Below, piece after piece: positions 52,952-62,224 of a stretch of DNA of 64,000 nucleotides; within the stretch, counting starts at the first letter, position 1, and the number at the start of each line of letters is the position of its first letter. A program made the position numbers and the translations under genes. This stretch comes from Halobaculum sp. CBA1158 (lineage in GTDB: Archaea; Halobacteriota; Halobacteria; Halobacteriales; Haloferacaceae). The notes beneath the pieces are model-generated. The model saw only the letters and a list, made by a program, of their open reading frames with translations. It did not search any database and was not told where the DNA came from. The DNA is taken from assembly GCF_021431925.1 (NCBI RefSeq), contig NZ_CP090371.1:2604001-2668000 (forward strand). The letters are read 5' to 3'.

Positions 52952-54520
52952 TCAGCGGTCCGTCAGCAGCGCGCGGAGGATGTCGCCGTAGGCGGGCCGG
53001 GTGATGAGCACCCCGACGAGCACGCCGAGGATCGTGAAGATGGCGAAGCCCTGGAGGTCGCCCAGCGAGAGGAACGCCAGCGGCGACATGGCGACGATGG
53101 TCGTCGCGGCGGCCGCGCCGATGACCCAGAACGCCTTGCGGAAGCGTGACTGGAACACCTTCCGGGAGTTCACGTCGCCCTGGGCCATCACCTCGTCGGC
53201 GATGATCACCAGGTCGTCGACCCCGGTCCCGATGACGGCGATGAATCCCGCGATGACCGACAGGTCCAGCGGGTACCTGATGAACGCTGCGAACCCGAGG
53301 AGGACGACCACCTCGGACAGCGCCGTCACCACCATCGGCGCGGCGACCTTCGGGTCGCCGTAGCGGAGGAAGACGACGCCGGCGACCGTGAACACCGCGA
53401 GCACGCCGATGATCAGCGAGTCGCGCTTGAAGTCGTCACCCTGGGCGGCGCTGATGGAGGTCGCGCTTCCCTCGTCGAGCGCGAGGCCGGCCGGGAGCGC
53501 GCCGGCGCGCAGGTCGACCGAGACCTGCTGTGCGCGCTCGAAGGAGCCCGTGACGAGGATGAACTGCGGGTCCTCGGCCCACTCGCCGTCCTGCATCGAC
53601 TGCGCGAGGTTGGGGTTCATTCCGAACGAGGAGACGACCTGTCCGTCGCGAATGACCAGGATACACGGGTCGGTGGTGTCCGGCCCGTTCTCCTGGCCGT
53701 ACGTGCACTCGGTGCCGCCCTGCCCGGCGACGCCGGTCTCGACGAACAGCCGCTGGACGCGCTCGGCCTCGCTTTGCTGGACGGAGACGGGGACATTCGG
53801 ACCGGGGCCCTGCTCGCCCTGCTGTGCGGTGCCGACCGTCTGGAAGTCCTCCTGCCGGATGACTGTCGTGTTCACGTACTCGGTCGTGTTGTTCCGGGTG
53901 ACCTGGTGGTACGCCGCGATCTGGACGGTCCCGCGGGAGTTGACGAGCTCGATCACCTCGCTGCGGTCGTCGTTGGGCACCTCGATGAGGACGAAGTTCT
54001 CCCCGCCTATCGTCTGGACCGTCCGAACGCTTCCGCCGGAGAGTCCGGCGGCGTTGATCTTCGAGGTCAACACGTCGACTGTGTCCTCGCGGGTCGTCTC
54101 CGTGACGCCGTCGCGGACGGTGTCGTACTCGTAGCCGGCGTCGTCGAGTGCGGCCGAAAGCCCCTCCTGGGTGCCGTTCTCGGCCACCAGCTCGACGGTG
54201 CCGCTGGTGTTCGTCTGGTACCTGGCGATCACGTCGGAGCTGTCGGCGTCCGGTAGCTCGTCTGCGACCGCGCGCTCCACGTCGGCGGTGCTTTGCTCGC
54301 CGAACTGCACCTCCTCGGCGGTGACGCCGTGAAGCGGCGCGCGAACCCGCGTGCCGCCGGACAGCTGTAGCCCGTACTGGATGTTCGTCGCCGTCTCCTG
54401 GGCGGCCGGTCCCTCCTGGGGCTCGAACGCCGGGGCGAACAGGAACAGCGACGAGAGCACGAGCATGAACGCCAGCAGGACGACCCGCCAGTTGCCCTTG
54501 ATCGTCTCCCACGCGCTCAT
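52952..54520 (-). CDS. secD: Protein-export membrane protein SecD
   Basis: 522 residues. One N-terminal helix, a large extracytoplasmic P1-type domain, then five helices ending ILGVLVGVLITRPAYGDIL. The diagnostic SecD block GLQLSGGTRVRAPLHGVTAE and the conserved D(D)LVI in GTGVDDLVIIADEVM are present. With SecF it pulls secreted chains outward using ion motive force. The start overlaps the SecF stop (54517-54520), so order is secF-secD. Confidence 0.93.
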   Translation of the reverse strand: MSAWETIKGNWRVVLLAFMLVLSSLFLFAPAFEPQEGPAAQETATNIQYGLQLSGGTRVRAPLHGVTAEEVQFGEQSTADVERAVADELPDADSSDVIARYQTNTSGTVELVAENGTQEGLSAALDDAGYEYDTVRDGVTETTREDTVDVLTSKINAAGLSGGSVRTVQTIGGENFVLIEVPNDDRSEVIELVNSRGTVQIAAYHQVTRNNTTEYVNTTVIRQEDFQTVGTAQQGEQGPGPNVPVSVQQSEAERVQRLFVETGVAGQGGTECTYGQENGPDTTDPCILVIRDGQVVSSFGMNPNLAQSMQDGEWAEDPQFILVTGSFERAQQVSVDLRAGALPAGLALDEGSATSISAAQGDDFKRDSLIIGVLAVFTVAGVVFLRYGDPKVAAPMVVTALSEVVVLLGFAAFIRYPLDLSVIAGFIAVIGTGVDDLVIIADEVMAQGDVNSRKVFQSRFRKAFWVIGAAAATTIVAMSPLAFLSLGDLQGFAIFTILGVLVGVLITRPAYGDILRALLTDR

Positions 54521-55395
54521 CGCGCCACCCCCTCGAACTGGTACCAGCGAAGCAGCGACACGTTCAGCAGGTACGTGTTCATCAGGTCCGCAGCCAGCCC
54601 GAACACCAGGATGGTGCCGATGCTCGCGAGCAGCCCGATGCTGAAGATCGACGCGACGATCGCCATCACGGCCATCGCCGCCAGCGACGTGAGCGTCATC
54701 GTGACGCCGGTGCGCATCGCGCGGTACGTCGACTCGTAGAAGTCGCCCGAACGACGGAGTACGCTGTTGTTCAACAGGATGTCGGAGTCGACGGAGTAGC
54801 CGATGAGCATCAACAGCGCCGCCACGGTCCCCAGGGAGAGTTCGATCCCGAGGAGGTTCATCAGCGCCACCGGGATGACGATGTCCGAGAACGCCGAGAC
54901 GACGACGGCGACGCTCGGCACGAACGTCCGGAACAGCGCGAACACGAGCGCCGCCATGCCCGCGAACGCGACGCCCACGCCCAACAGCGCGAGCTGTTGG
55001 GTGTCGGCCCCGAAGTTCGCCGACACGGAGTCGATCGACCGGATATCGAAACCGGCGTCATCGGCCTGCGCCTCCAGTTCGTCGGTACTCGCCTCCGACG
55101 ATTGGAACGTCACGACGTACACGTCACCCGCCCCGACCCGCTGAACGCTGTCCGGTGTCGCCGTGAACGCCGAACGGATGTCCTCGCGTGCCTGTGCGTC
55201 GTTCGGGGCGTCGACGGCGATGCGAAGCTCCGTCCCGCCCGTGAAGTCGAGTCCGGGGTCGACCGGCGCGCCCGTGACGGCGTAGGAGCCGCCGATGACG
55301 AGGAGGGCCGCGGCCAACACCGCCAGCGGGATCGCCGCGAGCTGCCGGTTACTGTACCGGGTGTAATCGACCTCCGGTACCTCGAATCGAGCCAT
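54517..55395 (-). CDS. secF: Protein-export membrane protein SecF
   Basis: 292 residues with six helices. Diagnostic DPGLDFTGGTELRIAVDAPN after helix 1, the YSVDSDILLNNSVLR loop and a terminal FGLAADLMNTYLLNVSLLRW. First gene of secF-secD. Confidence 0.95.
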   Translation of the reverse strand: MARFEVPEVDYTRYSNRQLAAIPLAVLAAALLVIGGSYAVTGAPVDPGLDFTGGTELRIAVDAPNDAQAREDIRSAFTATPDSVQRVGAGDVYVVTFQSSEASTDELEAQADDAGFDIRSIDSVSANFGADTQQLALLGVGVAFAGMAALVFALFRTFVPSVAVVVSAFSDIVIPVALMNLLGIELSLGTVAALLMLIGYSVDSDILLNNSVLRRSGDFYESTYRAMRTGVTMTLTSLAAMAVMAIVASIFSIGLLASIGTILVFGLAADLMNTYLLNVSLLRWYQFEGVAR

Positions 55396-55820
55396 GGGTT
55401 TCGCTCCCCCCGCGCCCCGAATAAGCCTTCTTCTTCGCCGCTATCGACGTTTCAGCCGGATCCGTCGACCGCGACACCGATCCCGGTCGATCCGCGGTCC
55501 CGTGTCCGCGTCAGCTTTCCGGCCGTCCGCAGTCCGTTCGAGGTCCATCTCCGGTCGCGTTCTCCGGTCACCTGCGGTCGCGTTCTCCGGTCACCATCGG
55601 CGCTCGATGCGGGCACACGCCGTCCCCGGTCTCCGATCAGTACAGTGAATTCCGCGATATAAAAGCGGCCGGCCGCCGGGTGAGACGTCACCGACCCGAC
55701 CGCGACTCGAGTCGGAGCGCATCCGTATCCCGTCGATCCGTCTCGGAACGCCCGGTCCGACCGACAGCCAGCGAACACACGGGCGACAGGTCGATGTGGC
55801 GGCGGTACCTCATCAGAGAT
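55396..55820. other. Intergenic with 21-bp direct repeat and TATA-like site
   Basis: 425 bases without a supported gene. Two identical 21-base units beginning CGGTCGCGTTCTCCGGTCAC sit at 55552-55572 and 55575-55595, and a strong TATA-like GATATAAAAG at about 55657-55666. It could drive the gene at 55821 with a leader of some 130 bases, or read toward secF. An Arg-rich frame starting GTG 55680 is unlikely to be real. Confidence 0.5.
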
Positions 55821-56132
55821 ATGAGCAGCGAGGCGGCGCGCGTGGTGCTCTCGTTCCCCGACGGACTGAGCGAGTGGGGCCGCGACCAGATCCGAACGGA
55901 CCGGTACCGTGGCTACCTCCGGCGGATGCTCGACGAACCGACCGTCGGCGACGAGCGCGAGGAGTTCGTCGACGTGGGCTGTTGCGGCGACTCCCTCGAT
56001 CTCACGTTTCGCGTGGAGGCCGTCGATGGCGGCCCGCGCGTGAGCGAGGAGACCGCCGTCGAGTTGGTCGAGCGATCCGGCGACGTGGACGGCGGGTGGC
56101 GCGTGCAGTCGGCAGCGGGACCGACGGAGTAG
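55821..56132 (+). CDS. Conserved-looking acidic protein, 103 residues
   Basis: MSSEAARVVLSFPDGLSEWG; conserved-looking core WGRDQIRTDRYRGYLRRMLD and EEFVDVGCCGDSLDLTFRVE (adjacent cysteines). The ATG at 55821 is preferred over 55794 (MWRRYLIRD). Appears to be a haloarchaeal protein of unknown function; the CC pair could bind metal or act in redox. Confidence 0.7.
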   Translation: MSSEAARVVLSFPDGLSEWGRDQIRTDRYRGYLRRMLDEPTVGDEREEFVDVGCCGDSLDLTFRVEAVDGGPRVSEETAVELVERSGDVDGGWRVQSAAGPTE

Positions 56133-56192
56133 TCCGATTCCCGGCGCTTCGACCGACGTAGGGACTTTCATACCCGCCATCGATGTGCGCAC

Positions 56193-56378
56193 ATGGCATC
56201 CGAGACGTGGGAATACGAAACGTTACAGCCGCCACGCGGGGCGACTCAGAAGGAGGCGGTCGATCCGAAGGCCGAGCTGAACGAGCTCGGCGAGGAGGGG
56301 TGGGAGCTCGTCGACACCGTCGACTACGTCGGCGGCGGGACGAAGTACCTCGTGCTCAAGCGGCCCGCCGAGCGATGA
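56193..56378 (+). CDS. DUF4177-like small protein
   Basis: 61 residues: WEYETLQPPRG, then ELNELGEEGWELVDTVDYVG and KYLVLKRPAER. The E-x-x-GWELV core and closing KR are the signature of the DUF4177 fold. Ends in an ATGA overlap with the next membrane gene, implying a shared operon. Confidence 0.8.
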   Translation: MASETWEYETLQPPRGATQKEAVDPKAELNELGEEGWELVDTVDYVGGGTKYLVLKRPAER

Positions 56379-57445
56379 GCGTCGAACCCGACGCCGAGGT
56401 CGACGCCGACGCGGGCACCGACACGGAGATCGAGACCTCGGGGGACACCGACATCTCCACGGCGAACACGATGCGCGAGCGGGCCGACGAGAGCCGGATC
56501 AAGCTGTGGGTGTTACTCAAGGCGAACAGGCTGCTCATCGCCGGCGTGCTCGGGCTGGCGGTCTTCCTCGCGCTGGTCGGGGTCGGGACGATGGCCGGGA
56601 TCGCCGGGAACCTCGAGTCCGGGGACACGAAGGGGACGATCTTCTCGACGTTGCTGGGGGCGATCATCACCGGCACCACGCTGGTTGTCACGATCAGTCA
56701 ACTGGTCGTCTCTCAGGAGAACGGACCGCTCGGGGACCAGCACGAACGCATGAGCAACACGATGGACGTGCGCGAGTACGTCGGCGACCTGTACGACGGG
56801 CCGACGCCGGTCGACCCCTCCGCGTTCCTCCGGCGGCTGGTCGAGGAGACCGGGCGTCGGGCGGAGGCGCTGCGCAACTCCGTCGCCGACAGCGACGACG
56901 ACGACCTCCGCGCGGAGGTCGACGAGTTCACCGAGAGCCTCACGGGGAACGCGGAGACGGTGAGCGACCGCCTCGACGGCGCGACGTTCGGCAGCTTCGG
57001 GGTGGTGTTCGCCGCGCTGGACTTCAACTACGGCTGGAAGATCTTCCAGGTCGAGCGGATCGGACACGACCACGCGGACGCGATCGACCCCGACACCGAA
57101 CGCCTCCTATCGGATCTGCGGACGGCCCTCTCGATGTACGGCCCCGCACGCGAACACATCAAGACGCTCTACTTCCAGTGGGCGCTCGTCGACCTCTCGC
57201 AGCTCATCCTCTACGCCGCGCTGCCGGCTCTCGTCGTCGCCGGGGCCACGCTCGCGTTCTTTGGGAGCGGACCCGTTCCCGGCGAAACCCTGGGAGTCGC
57301 GAACGTGCTCTGGCTGGTCGCCGCCGGGTTCACCGTCTCGGTGCTCCCGTTCCTCATCCTCGTGTCGTATATCGCGCGGATCGCCACCGTCGCCAAGCGG
57401 ACGCTCGCGATCGGGCCGCTCATCCTCCGCGGGTCGCAGCGGTAG
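56375..57445 (+). CDS. Four-span membrane protein with long loop, 356 residues
   Basis: The N-terminal acidic head is followed by two helices (RLLIAGVLGLAVFLALVGVG; IFSTLLGAIITGTTLVVTIS), a 120-residue soluble loop (EETGRRAEALRNSVADSDDD to ERLLSDLRTALSMYGPAREH) and two more helices near the C-terminus. Reminds one of bestrophin-type or DUF2254-like channels without the hallmark motifs. Starts inside the DUF4177 stop. Confidence 0.75.
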   Translation: MSVEPDAEVDADAGTDTEIETSGDTDISTANTMRERADESRIKLWVLLKANRLLIAGVLGLAVFLALVGVGTMAGIAGNLESGDTKGTIFSTLLGAIITGTTLVVTISQLVVSQENGPLGDQHERMSNTMDVREYVGDLYDGPTPVDPSAFLRRLVEETGRRAEALRNSVADSDDDDLRAEVDEFTESLTGNAETVSDRLDGATFGSFGVVFAALDFNYGWKIFQVERIGHDHADAIDPDTERLLSDLRTALSMYGPAREHIKTLYFQWALVDLSQLILYAALPALVVAGATLAFFGSGPVPGETLGVANVLWLVAAGFTVSVLPFLILVSYIARIATVAKRTLAIGPLILRGSQR

Positions 57446-57565
57446 GCACGACCCGATCTGCCGCGGTCGACCGATTCGATATCGCGTTAAAAGGTTTATC
57501 TCTGGAGTGACAGGACTCGGGTTCGGACCGGTCGTTCGCGCCGGAGAAGTCGGACGGGGGCCGTT

Positions 57566-58129
57566 TCAGGGCATATACCGCACGACGACGACGCCCGGGG
57601 CCGATCGGATCTCGACGCGATTCACGCCGAGCCTCGCGGCCCGCGAGCGCGCGGCGTCGTCGTCCGCGAGCACGTCGGCGACCGCCTCGTCGGTCTCGCC
57701 CTCCGGGACGGTGATGACGTGGAGTTCCCCGTCGCCGGCGCGGTCGGTGCGGGTGAGTTCGCCGACGGCTTGGTCGTCGGCGAGGTCGAGCGACTGTCGC
57801 GTCGGTCGCTCCTCGCTCTCTTCGACGGGGACGTAGCGGCTCTCGTGGACTTCGATCAGCTGCCAGGAGACGTTCATCGGTGGGTCGGGCGCGACGACGC
57901 CCTCGACGACCTCGCCCTCGTCGACGCCGGGGTTCGACGAGAGCGCGTGCACCTGTCCCGAGTCCACGTCGCGCAGGACCGCGGAGTCCTCGTCGGCGTG
58001 GGTGACGACGAAGACGCCGTCCTTCTCGCCGGTCGCGGTGTCGGCGGGCCCGGCGTCGTCGGGGCCGGCTCGGTCGAGCGCGTCGCGGATCGCGTCCATC
58101 TCGGAGGCGTCGGGGTCGCGGTCGGTCAT
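57566..58129 (-). CDS. Acidic conserved protein, 187 residues
   Basis: MTDRDPDASEMDAIRDALDR, a strand-rich middle (GVFVVTHADEDSAVLRDVDS, VVEGVVAPDPPMNVSWQLIE) and an alpha/beta end (LGVNRVEIRSAPGVVVVRYM). Resembles the small haloarchaeal DUF5812-type protein as I remember it; function unknown. Cytoplasmic. Confidence 0.7.
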   Translation of the reverse strand: MTDRDPDASEMDAIRDALDRAGPDDAGPADTATGEKDGVFVVTHADEDSAVLRDVDSGQVHALSSNPGVDEGEVVEGVVAPDPPMNVSWQLIEVHESRYVPVEESEERPTRQSLDLADDQAVGELTRTDRAGDGELHVITVPEGETDEAVADVLADDDAARSRAARLGVNRVEIRSAPGVVVVRYMP

Positions 58130-58283
58130 GGCAGTCGGTACGAGAGGGAGGCTTTTCCCGGTTTCGTGCGTCGCGAGGTCGAGCGGTGCGAGGTTGGCCG
58201 GTGCGAGGCCGACTGCGAGCGGGAGGACCGGCCCGCGATCGAAGCGAGCCCTCGACTGCGGCGGGACCGCGCAGGCGACGCCG

Positions 58284-58862
58284 CTACCGGCGGAGTCGGT
58301 GAACCGCCGGGACCGCGCAGGCGACGACCGCGGGGATCACGAGCCCGGCAATCCGCGGGAGCGCGTACAGCAGTTCCACCGCGGGCGCGAACGCGCCGGC
58401 GGGCGTCGGCCGGGCGGTCGTCTCGCCGTCGAGGACGAACGTCTCGGGCAGCGCGGCGACCATACCGACGTACAGCGACAGGATGAACAGGTAGCCGGCG
58501 ATCGCGAGCCCCGCGTCGTACCCGGGGCGGCGGGCGATCCCGCGGCGGTGCGAGCGCGCGACCAGCAGGACCGGCGAGACGATGGGCACGACCGCGCCGA
58601 GCGCGACGACGACGTAGAACGCCCGGACGACCGAGAAGCGCGCCTGCGCGGTCGCGCCGAAGAGCGTGACGAGCGCGAGGAGGAACAGCACTCCCAACAG
58701 GGCGGCCGCGAGCCCGCCGAACACGACGAACGACTTGAACGTCAGCGAGCCGCTGGCGCGGAAGGCGTACGGGAACGCCCCGAACAGCCCGCGGTATCCG
58801 CCCTCGGCGTCGGTGACCCCGGCCCGGTCGTCCGCGACTCGAGAGCCCTCGGCGTCGGTCAT
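58284..58862 (-). CDS. Yip1-like multi-span membrane protein, 192 residues
   Basis: Four to five helices (SFVVFGGLAAALLGVLFLLA, AFYVVVALGAVVPIVSPVLL, AGLAIAGYLFILSLYVGMVA, IAGLVIPAVVACAVPAVHRL). The start follows an upstream 18-bp repeat array that keeps the frame open further out; the ATG at 58860-58862 is chosen because the extension is Ala/Val repeat only. No enzyme motif. Confidence 0.7.
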   Translation of the reverse strand: MTDAEGSRVADDRAGVTDAEGGYRGLFGAFPYAFRASGSLTFKSFVVFGGLAAALLGVLFLLALVTLFGATAQARFSVVRAFYVVVALGAVVPIVSPVLLVARSHRRGIARRPGYDAGLAIAGYLFILSLYVGMVAALPETFVLDGETTARPTPAGAFAPAVELLYALPRIAGLVIPAVVACAVPAVHRLRR

Positions 58863-58938
58863 CGGCGGGCGTTGGACCGCGTCGGGGTTAAGCCCCCCGT
58901 CACCGGTTCCGTCGCGGGCGCGGACGGCCGGCGAGAGC

Positions 58939-59005
58939 GCGACCGGGACGGGAGCCGCGACCGCGACGGGAGCCGCGACCGCGACGGGAGCCGCGACCGC
59001 GACAC
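58939..59005. repeat. 18-bp tandem repeat, about 3.6 copies
   Basis: Unit GCGACCGCGACGGGAGCC; first copy (58939-58956) has one substitution, the next two (58957-58974, 58975-58992) are identical and a fourth runs 12 bases. It lies just before pgi on the + strand. Non-coding minisatellite in appearance. Confidence 0.7.
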
Positions 59006-59071
59006 CGACGGCGACGCCGGACGCTCCCGGCGGACGGCAGGGTTTTGCCGACGGGGACCACCGGATCCCGC

Positions 59072-60358
59072 ATGAACGTCGACATCGGCGGCGCGCTCGA
59101 CGGGGACCTCGGATTGGACCGGGCGTCCCTCGACGCGCTAGACGAGCGCGTCGCCGACGCACACGACCGCATCGAGCGCGGACGCGACGACGCCGAACAC
59201 GGCTACGCCGCGTTGAACCTCCCCGAGACGTGCGACCCCGACTCGATCCGCCGGGTCGCCGACGGCTTCGACCCGAATCACCTGCTCACGGTCGGCATCG
59301 GCGGGAGCGCGCTGGGGGCGGCGACGCTCACCGACGCGCTGGGGACCGGCGTCGACTGCCGCTACCTCGACAACGTCGACCCCGTCTGGGTCGAGGCGAT
59401 CCTGGACGAGGTGGACCTCTCCTCGACCGTCGTCAACGTCGTCTCGCGGTCGGGAACGACCGCCGAGACGCTGTCGAACTTCCTCGTCGTCCGCGAGGCG
59501 ATGGAGACGGCGGGCGTCGACTGGACCGAGCGCACGGTCGTCACGACCGGCGAGGCGGGCAACCTCGCGGCGATGGCCGACGAACGCGACTTACCGCGGC
59601 TGGCCGTGCCCGAGGGCGTGCCCGGGCGGTTCTCCGCGCTGTCGACGGTCGGCCTGTTCGCGGCGGCGCTGGCGGACGTGGACCTGGACGCCGTCCTCGC
59701 GGGCGCGGCCGAGGAGGCCGACCGGCTCGCGGGGTCGCTGTTCGAGTCGCCCGCTTACGCCTACGGCGCGACGACGTACGCGCTGGCCGAGCGCGGCGCG
59801 GCGACGAACGCCGTGATGCCGTACGCCGAGTCGCTGGAGCGGTTCGCCGAGTGGTTCGCCCAGCTGTGGGCGGAATCGCTCGGGAAGGACGGTCGCGGAC
59901 AGACGCCCGCTCGCGCCCTCGGCGCGACCGACCAGCACAGCCAACTCCAACTGTACCGCGCCGGACCGGCCGACAAGCTGGTGACGCTTGTGCGACCGCG
60001 GGAGACCGACGGCGAGTGCGCGATCCCCGAGACGGACCTGGAGGGGCTGTCGTACCTCGGCGGATCCTCGCTGGACGCGCTGCTGGACGCGGAGTTCCGC
60101 GCGACCGAGGCGAGCCTCGCGGCCGCCGGCCGCGAGACCGTCCGTGTGGAGATCGACCGCGTCGACGCGCGCGGCCTCGGCGAACTGCTGTACGGCATGG
60201 AGGCCGCCTGCGTGCTGTACGGCGAACTCGCCGGTGTCTCGACGTTCACCCAGCCGGCCGTCGAGTGGGGAAAGAAGGCCGCGCGCGGACTGCTCGGCGG
60301 CGGCGACTTCTCGGAGGCGGACGCCGTCGGCGACCGACGGAGCCTCGAGGTGAACTGA
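59072..60358 (+). CDS. pgi: Glucose-6-phosphate isomerase
   Basis: 428-residue cytoplasmic PGI-superfamily isomerase (fructose-6-phosphate and glucose-6-phosphate). SIS-domain phosphate loops are clear: LTVGIGGSALGAATL and VNVVSRSGTTAETLSNF; active-site His in ATDQHSQLQLYR. C-terminal block QPAVEWGKKAARGLL. Size fits archaeal PGI of the bacterial-type superfamily rather than the small cupin PGI of Pyrococcus. Confidence 0.93.
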   Translation: MNVDIGGALDGDLGLDRASLDALDERVADAHDRIERGRDDAEHGYAALNLPETCDPDSIRRVADGFDPNHLLTVGIGGSALGAATLTDALGTGVDCRYLDNVDPVWVEAILDEVDLSSTVVNVVSRSGTTAETLSNFLVVREAMETAGVDWTERTVVTTGEAGNLAAMADERDLPRLAVPEGVPGRFSALSTVGLFAAALADVDLDAVLAGAAEEADRLAGSLFESPAYAYGATTYALAERGAATNAVMPYAESLERFAEWFAQLWAESLGKDGRGQTPARALGATDQHSQLQLYRAGPADKLVTLVRPRETDGECAIPETDLEGLSYLGGSSLDALLDAEFRATEASLAAAGRETVRVEIDRVDARGLGELLYGMEAACVLYGELAGVSTFTQPAVEWGKKAARGLLGGGDFSEADAVGDRRSLEVN

Positions 60359-60359
60359 G

Positions 60360-61103
60360 GTGAGCACCGAACTCGGCCTCCCCGAGGAGGGGATCGAGGC
60401 GCGGGCGGTGGTCGTACGGGGCGGACAGGCGCTGTTGGCGATGCTCTCGGCGGTCGTCGCCGGATCGGTGCTCACGCCGACGTTCGAGTCCGCCGGGACC
60501 GCGCTGGGGTTCGCCGCCGACTCCGCGACGGTGGCAGTGTTCGGTACCGCCGGCAACGCCGTCGGACTCACAGCCGCGGGCCTGTTGTTCCTGCTGTACG
60601 CCGGGGACCTCGATATCCTCCGGTTCCGGATGCCGACGCGCCGGGAAGCGCTCGTCGCCGTCGCCGGGGCCGCCGGGCTCACGGTCGCGGGGTACGCGAT
60701 CCTCTACGGCTTCGCGGCCCTCGGGCTCACCCCGAGCACGAACCGCGCGCTGGAGAACCCGCCGGCGTACTTCCTCGCCATGATCCCGCTGTCGTTCGTC
60801 ACCGTCGCCGTCGCCGAGGAGGTCGTCTTCCGCGGCGTCGTCCAGGGCGAACTGCGTCGCGCGCTCGGCCCGGCCGGGGCGGTCGCCGGGGCGTCGCTGC
60901 TGTTCGGCACGCTCCACTACCTCGCCGGCGTCGGCACCCCGACCCAACGGGCCGTCTACGTCGCCGTCGCGGCGACGCTCAGCCTCGGGCTGGGAGCCCT
61001 CTACGAGTACACGGACAACCTCGTCGTTCCGATCGTCGTCCACGGCGCGTACAACGCGGTGCAGTACGTGATCCAGTACCTCTCTGCGACCGGGGGCGCG
61101 TAG
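60360..61103 (+). CDS. CPBP-family intramembrane metalloprotease (second copy)
   Basis: 247 residues from a GTG one base after pgi's stop. Motifs: AEEVVFRGVVQGELR, LLFGTLHYLAG and VVHGAYNAVQYV, the same three zinc motifs as the protein at 24891-25730, and both share the YEYTDNLVVP run before the last motif, so they are paralogues. Eight hydrophobic segments. Function unknown. Confidence 0.88.
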   Translation: MSTELGLPEEGIEARAVVVRGGQALLAMLSAVVAGSVLTPTFESAGTALGFAADSATVAVFGTAGNAVGLTAAGLLFLLYAGDLDILRFRMPTRREALVAVAGAAGLTVAGYAILYGFAALGLTPSTNRALENPPAYFLAMIPLSFVTVAVAEEVVFRGVVQGELRRALGPAGAVAGASLLFGTLHYLAGVGTPTQRAVYVAVAATLSLGLGALYEYTDNLVVPIVVHGAYNAVQYVIQYLSATGGA

Positions 61104-61363
61104 GCGACGACGGGCGTTCCGGGAAACCGGGTGATCGGCGGGAGGGATACCAGTCGACGATCGACCGAGATCCCCTGCAGGGTTGCGGTCCTGTTTCGAT
61201 CCGAGAGATCAGAGAAACCGCACGACTCCGACGCGAATCGGAGACTTGGGACGCGACGAGTCGTGGGCGACGCAGTCGCGCTCTCCGAGTCTCGGCCGCC
61301 GGGTCGCCGGCGGCGTAGTCGCGGTCGTCGGGTCGCGGACCGCGCAGCCACGGACGGCGTCGC

Positions 61364-61822
61364 CTACGCCGGATTCTTCCGGGAGAGGTCGCTCCCGCAG
61401 ACCGGACAGCGGTCCCGGTTCTCGTCGAACGTCCGTCCGCAGCCGACGCATTGGAACCGCCACTCGCGTTCGTCGTCGATGCCGTCGCGGGCGATGACGT
61501 GAACGGGAACGTCCATGCGCTGGGCGACGTTCTGCATCGCGTAGTCGTCGGTGACGAGCGTCGCGTCCAGTTCGAACGCGGCCGCGAGCAGTCGGACGTC
61601 CGTGTCGGACAGCTCCGCCAGGTCGCCGGTCTCGCCGGCGGCGCGTCGAACCCGACCGACGGCCCCCTCGTCGGGGACATGGATGTGCATTCCGGCACCC
61701 TCCTCGGCGTCGAATCGGAGCGCGGTCTCGCTGGTGAGTTCGGACTGCACGGCCGGGATCGAGGCGGTTCGGTCGTCGCTGTCGTAGCCGTGGATGAACG
61801 CCGACGAGTCGAGGACTTCCAT
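61364..61822 (-). CDS. nob1: rRNA endonuclease Nob1
   Basis: 152 residues: N-terminal PIN domain with Asp5 (VLDSSAFIHG) and late acids in LATLVTDDYAMQN-like LVTDDYAMQNVAQRMDV; C-terminal zinc ribbon with CVGCGRTF and CPVCGSD. Cuts the 3' end of 16S rRNA precursor at the mature D site. Its ATG overlaps the PRC-barrel gene stop by one base (TGATG). Confidence 0.92.
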   Translation of the reverse strand: MEVLDSSAFIHGYDSDDRTASIPAVQSELTSETALRFDAEEGAGMHIHVPDEGAVGRVRRAAGETGDLAELSDTDVRLLAAAFELDATLVTDDYAMQNVAQRMDVPVHVIARDGIDDEREWRFQCVGCGRTFDENRDRCPVCGSDLSRKNPA

Positions 61823-62067
61823 CACGTGGAGACGACGATGTAGTCCTTCACCGCCTGTACCGTGCTCACCGGGACGTGAAAGCGTCCCGCCTCGTCGCGG
61901 TCGAACGGCACCTGCGCGGGCGAGAGCTCCTCGTTGGGCGTGACGAGCAGGTCCGACAGCGACCCCGTCTTCAGGTCCATCGTGATGTTGTACAGCATGC
62001 CGAGTTCGGTGCCGTCGGAGCCCATGACGGCTTTTCCCGAGAGGTTCTCGGCGAGGATGTCTGCCAT
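61822..62067 (-). CDS. PRC-barrel domain protein
   Basis: 81-residue single PRC barrel (LSGKAVMGSDGTELGMLYNI; LVTPNEELSPAQVPFDRDEA; FHVPVSTVQAVKDYIVVS). This domain is related to RimM and is often next to nob1 in archaea. Starts at the ATG 62065-62067 and is translated in line with nob1. Likely acts in ribosome assembly, but not proven. Confidence 0.85.
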   Translation of the reverse strand: MADILAENLSGKAVMGSDGTELGMLYNITMDLKTGSLSDLLVTPNEELSPAQVPFDRDEAGRFHVPVSTVQAVKDYIVVST

Positions 62068-62224
62068 ACCCACGACCACAGACGCGACGGTCATAAACGC
62101 CACGCTGGCGTCCGTCCGACCGGCCCGACGGGGCGACGGCGTCGCCGGAGTCGAAAATACCGTATCGGGTACGGTGAACAGATCCCACAGATATATCGAC
62201 CGACGGGGGTACACACGGTCACAG

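Noticed and set aside
55680-55820. N-terminal extension of the 55821 gene from GTG 55680
   Set aside because: The extension is Arg/Ser-rich and unlike haloarchaeal protein; ATG 55821 gives a natural start.
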